Shown piece by piece: positions 7,110 through 11,425 of a stretch of 11,425 bases of DNA. Location of the stretch: the NCBI GenBank assembly GCA_937896065.1, contig CALBLI010000045.1, positions 1 through 11,425 of the forward strand, in the 5' to 3' direction. Source of the DNA: an uncultured Caryophanales bacterium (GTDB taxonomy: Bacteria > Bacillota_I > Bacilli_A > RFN20 > CAG-288). Within the stretch, counting starts at the first letter, position 1. Every line of letters begins with the position of its first letter. A program made the position numbers and the translations under genes. The notes below the pieces were generated by a model that made no database searches, was not told the DNA's origin, and saw only the letters and a program-made list of their open reading frames with translations.

Positions 7110-7475
7110 TTATTTTTCTTCAATAAGACTTGGATTAACGCCAAGTTTTGCTAAAGCTTTTTCAAGTGCTGAGATTCTTTTAAGTAAATCAATATTCTCA
7201 ACATTTGTATTTGCTTCACTATAATCTTTCAATTTCTTTTCATATATAGAAACCTTAACTTCTAATTCTGAAAGATTTTTAGTTAACAAGGTGATTTTAT
7301 TTTTTAAGGTGGTTATTTCTTCTTCACTTTCAATTAAATATTTCTCCATTGTTTCATAATCTTTAATTACAATATCTAAAAATGAATCAACTTGCAAAGC
7401 ATCATAACCAGGTTTGCTGCCTTCAAATTCTTTTTGAGATATTTTTGAAGCGTTAAGTAATAATTTAATAGCCAT
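7110..7475 (-). CDS. gpsB: GpsB/DivIVA-family cell-division protein
   Basis: A 121-aa cytoplasmic protein. The N-terminal DivIVA/GpsB membrane-binding domain is recognisable from F17, the GYDALQVDSFLD segment (23-34) and the following D-Y-E. A heptad-like Leu/Ile pattern predicts a coiled coil over about residues 35-85. A short linker and a small second helical segment (LLKRISALEKALAKLGV) end the protein, as in GpsB, whose C-terminal part mediates oligomerisation. GpsB links peptidoglycan synthases and other division proteins to the septum and lateral wall in Bacillota. DivIVA proper is usually longer. The position next to rnpB matches gpsB (ypsB) in Bacillus subtilis and favours GpsB. The upstream GGGTG is a modest ribosome binding site. 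A TATAAT (7495-7490) lies so close to the start that its use is doubtful. Confidence 0.85.
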   Translation of the reverse strand: MAIKLLLNASKISQKEFEGSKPGYDALQVDSFLDIVIKDYETMEKYLIESEEEITTLKNKITLLTKNLSELEVKVSIYEKKLKDYSEANTNVENIDLLKRISALEKALAKLGVNPSLIEEK

Positions 7476-7540
7476 TTTTCACCCAATTAATTATAAAACA
7501 TAATTTACTTATATAAAAGAAAGAATATTATTTTATAAAA

Positions 7541-7557
7541 ATGTAAGCGATTTACTT
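7541..7557. promoter_or_regulatory. Candidate CcpA cre-like site
   Basis: ATGTAAGCGATTTACTT agrees with the general cre consensus WTGNAARCGNWWWCAWW at 15 of 17 positions. The left half and central CG are intact; the terminal CA is AC. It lies in the divergent gpsB/adh intergenic region, about 80 nt before the adh -35 and 66 nt before the gpsB start codon. Its flank TTATAAAA is shared with the inverted site at 7643-7666. No ccpA gene is in the window. Confidence 0.35.
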
Positions 7558-7638
7558 TTTTATTGAATTCTTTTTTACTAAAAAATTCAAATTTAACTAT
7601 CTATTCGTGACTTTAATTATTTAAAAATTAAAATATTC

Positions 7639-7667
7639 TTGATAATTAAGCACTTACATTTTATAAT
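7639..7667 (+). promoter_or_regulatory. Near-consensus sigma-A promoter of the alcohol dehydrogenase gene
   Basis: -35 TTGATA (7639-7644) and -10 TATAAT (7662-7667) are spaced by exactly 17 nt. The predicted start near 7674 gives a leader of about 24 nt carrying AAAGGAGGT (7682-7690) before the ATG at 7698. Such a short leader leaves no room for a riboswitch. The spacer holds a second copy, inverted, of the TATAAAA-TGTAAG element, placed where a bound regulator would block polymerase. Confidence 0.8.
7643..7666. promoter_or_regulatory. Inverted partner site inside the adh promoter spacer
   Basis: On the minus strand this reads TTATAAAA-TGTAAGTGC, matching the plus-strand element at 7533-7549 (TTATAAAAA-TGTAAGCG) except for one inserted A and one C/T change. 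The two copies are about 100 nt apart in opposite orientation. This one lies between the -35 and -10 of the adh promoter. It agrees with the cre consensus less well, at 14 of 17 positions, with the central CG changed to TG. A repressor site or a looping pair is an inference. Confidence 0.3.
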
Positions 7668-7697
7668 TTTAGAAGATGTACAAAGGAGGTACACAAT

Positions 7698-8873
7698 ATG
7701 AGATTTACTTTACCAAGAGATGTTTATTTTGGTGATAATTCACTAGATGAACTCAAAAATTTAAGAGGTCACAAAGCAATCGTTGTTACTGGTGGCCATG
7801 CTATGCAAAAATACGGCTTCTTAGACAAAGTTGTCAGCAATTTAAAAGCTGCTGGCTTAGAAGTTAAAACTTTTGAAGGCGTTGAAAATGACCCAACAGT
7901 TGCAACTGTTTTAAAAGGTGCTCAAGCTATGAGAGAATTTGAGCCTGATTGGATTGTTTCAGTTGGTGGTGGTTCTCCAATTGATGCTGCTAAAGCAATG
8001 TGGATTTTCTATGAATATCCTGATTCAAATTTTGATGATTTAGTCGCTGGTAAATTCCCAGTTTTAAGAACCAAAGCTAGATTTGCTGCTATTGGTTCCA
8101 CTTCTGGTACTGGTACTGAGGTTACCGCCTTTGCTGTTATCACCGATCCTGATAAGGGCATCAAATATCCTTTAGCTAATTATGAAATTACACCAGATGT
8201 CGCTATAGTTGATCCCGCTTTACCAATGTCAATGCCAAAAAATCAAGTTGCTTGGACTGGTATGGATGCTTTGACTCATGCTGTTGAAGCTTATGTTTCT
8301 ACTTTTGCTTCTGATTTTGCTGATCCTTTATCATTAAAAGCTGCTAAGATGGTCAACGATAACATCGTTGCTTCTTATTATGGTGATCCACAAGCTAGAG
8401 CTAATATGCATTATGCACAATGTATTGCTGGTATGGCATTTTCTAATGCCTTACTTGGTATTACCCATTCACTTGCTCATAAAACAGGTGCCGCTTTCTC
8501 AACCGGTCATGTTCCACATGGTTGTGCAAACGCTATGTATTTACCACATGTCATCGAATGCAATGCTCATGATAGTAGAGCACATCAAAGATATGCTCAA
8601 ATTGCTGACTATTTAGGACTTGGTGGATATGGTGAAGATGGAAGAGTCAAAAAGCTCATTGAAAGAGTCAGAGAACTTGATAGAACTTTAAATATTCCAC
8701 ATGGCTTACAAGAATTCGGTGTCAAAGAAGATGAATTCTTAGCTAAATGTTCAACCATTGCTCATAACGCAGTCTTAGATGCATGTACTCCAGAAAATCC
8801 TCGTAAGATGAACGATGAACTCATGGAGAACGTCTTGAAGTGCTGCTATTATGACAAAGTAGTCAATTTCTAA
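7698..8873 (+). CDS. Iron-containing alcohol dehydrogenase
   Basis: A 391-aa cytoplasmic group III alcohol dehydrogenase, interconverting an aldehyde and an alcohol with NAD(P)H; ethanol or butanol dehydrogenase activity is likely. The Rossmann-like N-terminal domain carries VVTGG (29-33) and the dinucleotide motif GGGSPID (90-96). The GSTSGTGTEVTAFAVITD segment (about 135-152) is shared with the C-terminal half of AdhE. Metal ligands by analogy to FucO are Asp190 and His194 (DALTH), His257 (THSLAH) and His274 (PHGCANA). The gap between the last two is 17 residues against 14 in FucO and AdhE, owing to a small STG insertion. Optimal-looking GCT/GGT codons, a near-consensus promoter and a perfect AAAGGAGGT suggest high expression. 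A terminator follows, then nfnAB on the same strand. The true substrate is not shown by sequence. Confidence 0.93.
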   Translation: MRFTLPRDVYFGDNSLDELKNLRGHKAIVVTGGHAMQKYGFLDKVVSNLKAAGLEVKTFEGVENDPTVATVLKGAQAMREFEPDWIVSVGGGSPIDAAKAMWIFYEYPDSNFDDLVAGKFPVLRTKARFAAIGSTSGTGTEVTAFAVITDPDKGIKYPLANYEITPDVAIVDPALPMSMPKNQVAWTGMDALTHAVEAYVSTFASDFADPLSLKAAKMVNDNIVASYYGDPQARANMHYAQCIAGMAFSNALLGITHSLAHKTGAAFSTGHVPHGCANAMYLPHVIECNAHDSRAHQRYAQIADYLGLGGYGEDGRVKKLIERVRELDRTLNIPHGLQEFGVKEDEFLAKCSTIAHNAVLDACTPENPRKMNDELMENVLKCCYYDKVVNF

Positions 8874-8891
8874 TTGCTAGTATGAAGTTAT

Positions 8892-8928
8892 AGCGGACTA
8901 TAAAATTATTTTGTAGTCCGCTTTTTTC
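8892..8928 (+). terminator. Terminator or attenuating hairpin between adh and nfnA
   Basis: AGCGGACTA (8892-8900) pairs perfectly with TAGTCCGCT (8914-8922); a G:T and several A:T pairs can extend the stem inward. A run of T (8922-8927) follows. It begins 18 nt after the adh stop codon and ends only about 25 nt before the nfnA start. I see no convincing promoter between it and nfnA, so nfnAB may depend on read-through. Confidence 0.85.
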
Positions 8929-8953
8929 TTATTATAAGTGTATGGAGGTAAAG

Positions 8954-9796
8954 ATGTATAAGATTTTAAAAAGAGAAGAACTTAATCCAACAGTAACCAG
9001 AATATCAGTTCTTGCCCCACATGTTGCCAATAAAGCAAAACCTGGTCAATTCATCATTTTAAGAGTTGATGAAGATGGAGAAAGAATCCCATTTACAGTT
9101 GCTGGTACTGATAAAAATGAAGGAAGTGTTGAAATCATTTTTCAGGTAGTTGGTGCTTCAACTTTTCAACTCAATCAATTAAAAGTTGGGGATTATTTAC
9201 AAGATTTTGTTGGTCCTTTAGGAAGACCTAGTGAAATTGAAGGATTAAAAAAAGTTGCTGTTATTGGTGGTGGTGCTGGTTGTGCTATCGCTTTACCACT
9301 TGCTCAAGCATTACATGATTTAAAAGCTGATGTTACATCAATTTGTGGCTTTAGAAATAAAGATTTAGTCATTCTTGAAAAAGAATTCACTGCTTGTTCT
9401 AATAAATTTATTAAAATGTCTGATGATGGTTCTTGGGGTGAAAAAGGTTTAGTTACTGAAGCTTTAAGAAGAGAAATTCTAGCAGGTGAAAATTATGATG
9501 AAGTCATTGCAATCGGACCTCTTATCATGATGAAATTTGTTTGTGCTGTAACTAAAGAATTCAACGTTAAAACTATTGTCTCTATGAATCCAATCATGAT
9601 CGATGGTACAGGAATGTGCGGATGTTGCCGTATTTCAGTTGGTGGCAAGATGAGATTTGCTTGTGTTGATGGTCCTGATTTTGATGGACATCAAGTTGAT
9701 TTTGATTCAGCAATGGAAAGAAATACAACTTATCGCAGTTTTGAAAGGCATAAGTATGAAGAAACTTGTAATCTTTTCAAAAAGGAGGCTAAGTAA
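8954..9796 (+). CDS. nfnA: NADH-dependent reduced ferredoxin:NADP+ oxidoreductase, small subunit NfnA
   Basis: A 280-aa FAD and [2Fe-2S] subunit of the flavin-bifurcating Nfn complex, which couples NADH and reduced ferredoxin oxidation to NADP+ reduction, reversibly. It has the ferredoxin-NADP reductase fold of the PyrK/SudB type. The FAD-binding segment RIPFTVA lies at 44-50, and the NAD-binding glycine loop GGGAGCA at 105-111. The iron-sulfur site is D217-x4-C222-x2-C225-x11-C237. That one-Asp, three-Cys pattern is what I recall for the Thermotoga NfnA [2Fe-2S] cluster; C224 is an extra cysteine. I chose ATG 8954 over in-frame ATG 8942 because GGAGGT (8944-8949) overlaps the earlier codon and is correctly placed for the later one, and because MYKILKREEL is a typical family start. 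nfnB follows after 2 nt. The pyrK-like dihydroorotate dehydrogenase subunit is an alternative, but the nfnB partner argues against it. Confidence 0.93.
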   Translation: MYKILKREELNPTVTRISVLAPHVANKAKPGQFIILRVDEDGERIPFTVAGTDKNEGSVEIIFQVVGASTFQLNQLKVGDYLQDFVGPLGRPSEIEGLKKVAVIGGGAGCAIALPLAQALHDLKADVTSICGFRNKDLVILEKEFTACSNKFIKMSDDGSWGEKGLVTEALRREILAGENYDEVIAIGPLIMMKFVCAVTKEFNVKTIVSMNPIMIDGTGMCGCCRISVGGKMRFACVDGPDFDGHQVDFDSAMERNTTYRSFERHKYEETCNLFKKEAK

Positions 9797-9798
9797 TT

Positions 9799-11334
9799 AT
9801 GAATGTCAATTTAAGACCAACTAAAAATCCAATGCCTGCTCAAGAACCAAAAGTTAGAGCACATAATTATAAAGAAGTAACTTTAGGATATACTGCTGAG
9901 ATGGCAATTGATGAAGCTAAAAGATGTATGGATTGCAAGGTCCCTAATTGTGTCAAGGGATGCCCAGTCAATATTCATATTCCCGAATTCATTGCTAAAG
10001 TTGCCGAAGGTAAATTCGAAGAAGCTTATCAAATAATTGCCTTAACTTCATCTTTACCTGCAGTTTGTGGAAGAGTTTGCCCACAAGAAACTCAGTGTGA
10101 AGGAAACTGCATCAGAGGAAAGATGCCAGTCAGAGAAAATAATAAACCTGTTTTAGATGAAAATGGAAAACCTAAGATGGGTGAGAGTGTCGCTATTGGT
10201 CGACTTGAAAGATTTGTAGCTGACTATCATAATCAAAACTATATACCTGTTAAAGTAAATATTAAAAAGAATGGTCATAAAGTTGCAGTTATCGGTTCTG
10301 GTCCATCAGGACTTACCTGTGCTGGTGATTTAGCTAAGCTTGGATATGATGTCACTGTCTTTGAAGCACTTCATGTTGAAGGTGGTGTTTTAATATACGG
10401 CATTCCTGAATTTAGATTACCTAAAGCCATCGTCAAAAATGAAGTTGACGGCTTAAAGCGTTTAGGTGTCAAGTTTATGACCAATATGGTTATTGGAAGA
10501 GTCATTTCAGTTGATGAGCTTATGAAAGCATATGAATTTGAAGCAGTTTTCATCGGTTCTGGTGCTGGACTTCCAAAATTCATGAATATCCCTGGTGAAA
10601 ATGCTAAAGGTGTTTACTCCGCTAATGAGTTTTTAACCAGAATCAATTTGATGAAGGCATATAAAGAAGATAATCCTACTCCTATTGAACATCCTAAAGC
10701 TGTTGCTGTTATTGGTGGTGGTAATGTTGCTATGGATGCTTGCAGATGTGCTTTAAGAATCGGTGCTGAACATGTATATTGTGTTTATAGACGAAGTAAA
10801 AAAGAACTTCCTGCTAGAGCAGAAGAAGTTGAACATGCTGAAGAAGAAGGTGTTGAATTCCATCTTTTACAAAATCCAGTTGAAATCTTAGTTGATAGAG
10901 ATAAAACACCTAAAGATAATCCAAACTTTGGTAATGTAGTCGGAATTAAATGTGTCAAAATGGAACTTGGTGAACCTGATAGTTCAGGAAGAAGAAGACC
11001 TGTTGAAATCAAAGGTTCTGAATTTGTTTTAGATGTTGATTGTGTCATCATGGCTTTAGGTACTTCACCAAACCCATTAATTAAAGATACCACACCTGGA
11101 ATTGAAGTAAATTCACATGGCTGTCTAATTGTAAATGAGGAAACCAATCAAACAACCAAAGAAGGTGTTTATGCAGGTGGCGATGCTGTAACTGGAGCTG
11201 CTACTGTCATTTTAGCTATGGGTGCCGGTAAAAAAGCTGCTAAAGCAATTGATGATTATTTAAAAGAAAAAGATGTCATCAAGGCTGAAAACATTAAAAA
11301 ATATAACGAAGAAGAAGCTAATAAGAAATATTAA
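9799..11334 (+). CDS. nfnB: NADH-dependent reduced ferredoxin:NADP+ oxidoreductase, large subunit NfnB
   Basis: A 511-aa subunit related to the small subunit of glutamate synthase (GltD), often annotated gltA or glutamate synthase (NADPH). The N-terminal domain holds eight cysteines for two [4Fe-4S] clusters (C43, C46, C51, C55 and C90, C94, C100, C104). The FAD loop GSGPSG is at 166-171, the NADPH loop GGGNVAMD at 306-313 followed by YRRSKKELPAR, and the C-terminal FAD motif is YAGGDAVTGAATVILAMGAG. It bears the bifurcating FAD in Nfn. Direct linkage to nfnA and absence of a large glutamate synthase subunit gene support Nfn over GOGAT. It is longer than the roughly 465 aa of well-studied NfnB, partly through an insertion at about 107-127 (PVRENNKPVLDENGKPKMG) just after the second cluster. 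AAAGGAGG lies inside the end of nfnA, 10 nt before ATG, so the pair is cotranscribed. Confidence 0.94.
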   Translation: MNVNLRPTKNPMPAQEPKVRAHNYKEVTLGYTAEMAIDEAKRCMDCKVPNCVKGCPVNIHIPEFIAKVAEGKFEEAYQIIALTSSLPAVCGRVCPQETQCEGNCIRGKMPVRENNKPVLDENGKPKMGESVAIGRLERFVADYHNQNYIPVKVNIKKNGHKVAVIGSGPSGLTCAGDLAKLGYDVTVFEALHVEGGVLIYGIPEFRLPKAIVKNEVDGLKRLGVKFMTNMVIGRVISVDELMKAYEFEAVFIGSGAGLPKFMNIPGENAKGVYSANEFLTRINLMKAYKEDNPTPIEHPKAVAVIGGGNVAMDACRCALRIGAEHVYCVYRRSKKELPARAEEVEHAEEEGVEFHLLQNPVEILVDRDKTPKDNPNFGNVVGIKCVKMELGEPDSSGRRRPVEIKGSEFVLDVDCVIMALGTSPNPLIKDTTPGIEVNSHGCLIVNEETNQTTKEGVYAGGDAVTGAATVILAMGAGKKAAKAIDDYLKEKDVIKAENIKKYNEEEANKKY

Positions 11335-11344
11335 TATTTCTAAT

Positions 11345-11378
11345 AAAAAAGGTCTATCTTGTTTGATAGGCCTTTTTT
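11345..11378. terminator. Terminator after nfnB
   Basis: A 14-pair stem (11345-11358 with 11365-11378, one G:T pair) around a TTGTTT loop. AAAAAA forms the base on one side and TTTTTT on the other, with more T residues beyond. It starts about 10 nt after the nfnB stop codon and could work in both directions. That would suit a converging gene at the right edge. Confidence 0.88.
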
Positions 11379-11388
11379 ATTTTGTTAA

Positions 11389-11425
11389 CTATTTCTTATT
11401 TGCTTCATTTTTTAATAGTTCATTG
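11389..11425 (-). CDS. Possible C-terminal end of a converging gene
   Basis: On the minus strand an open frame enters from the right edge and ends with TAG at 11391-11389, reading NELLKNEANKK. The charged, lysine-rich ending is plausible for a protein tail, and the stop falls 10 nt from a bidirectional terminator. Eleven codons are too few to prove coding or to identify a product. Confidence 0.25.
   Translation of the reverse strand, partial: NELLKNEANKK

Noticed and set aside
6818..7126. Plus-strand open frame of 102 codons
   Set aside because: It lies antisense to RNase P RNA, has no ribosome binding site and its translation has no family character; the RNA explains the conservation.
7490..7518. 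TATAAT on the minus strand as gpsB promoter
   Set aside because: The start point would fall about 8 nt before the ATG, inside the ribosome binding site, and the -35 position (TTTTAT) is poor.
8911..8938. TTGTAG-16-TATAAG as an nfnA promoter
   Set aside because: It overlaps the terminator stem and would place the start inside the nfnA Shine-Dalgarno sequence.
10785..11147. Minus-strand open frame of 120 codons inside nfnB
   Set aside because: Shadow frame of a well-supported gene; Ser/Thr/Pro-rich noise translation and no Shine-Dalgarno.
9799..11334. Glutamate synthase small subunit (GltD) as the product
   Set aside because: No large GOGAT subunit nearby, and the immediate partner is an NfnA-type FAD/[2Fe-2S] subunit.

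Overview
The window is a stretch of low-GC bacterial chromosome. The AT-rich DNA, strong AGGAGG ribosome binding sites, type B RNase P RNA and gene order (gpsB-rnpB; pgsA-cinA-recA) point to a Bacillota member of the Bacilli/Erysipelotrichia/Mollicutes-like gut lineages. The species cannot be named from this sequence. TGG encodes Trp and TGA ends pgsA, so the standard bacterial code applies rather than the Mycoplasma code.

Left part (about 1-4440, minus strand): two lipoproteins in tandem. First transcribed is a 570-aa family 1 solute-binding protein with no transporter genes beside it. It is followed by a 775-aa BspA-like leucine-rich-repeat surface lipoprotein. The solute-binding gene has a good promoter with a dyad at the predicted transcription start. 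A 16-bp-stem hairpin closes this block at 46-83.

Middle part (about 4470-7475, minus strand): a housekeeping cluster in transcription order gpsB, rnpB, pgsA, pncC/cinA (C-terminal domain only) and recA, ending in a GC-rich hairpin. The RNase P RNA fills the apparent gap between gpsB and pgsA. This joins two clusters that are separate in Bacillus subtilis: a cell-division gene with RNase P RNA, and the pgsA-cinA-recA group.

Right part (about 7476-11425, plus strand): a redox block transcribed away from gpsB. An iron-containing alcohol dehydrogenase has a near-consensus promoter. After a terminator hairpin come nfnA and nfnB, the two subunits of NADH-dependent reduced ferredoxin:NADP+ oxidoreductase. 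Together they suggest a fermentative anaerobe that balances ferredoxin, NADH and NADPH pools and disposes of reductant as alcohol. The divergent gpsB/adh region holds an inverted pair of related sites; one resembles a CcpA cre box and the other lies between the adh -35 and -10. A second strong terminator follows nfnB, and a few codons of a possible converging gene reach the right edge.

I see no mobile element, CRISPR array, tRNA or clearly new system. The most interesting points are the rnpB placement, the candidate operators and the adh-nfnAB linkage.
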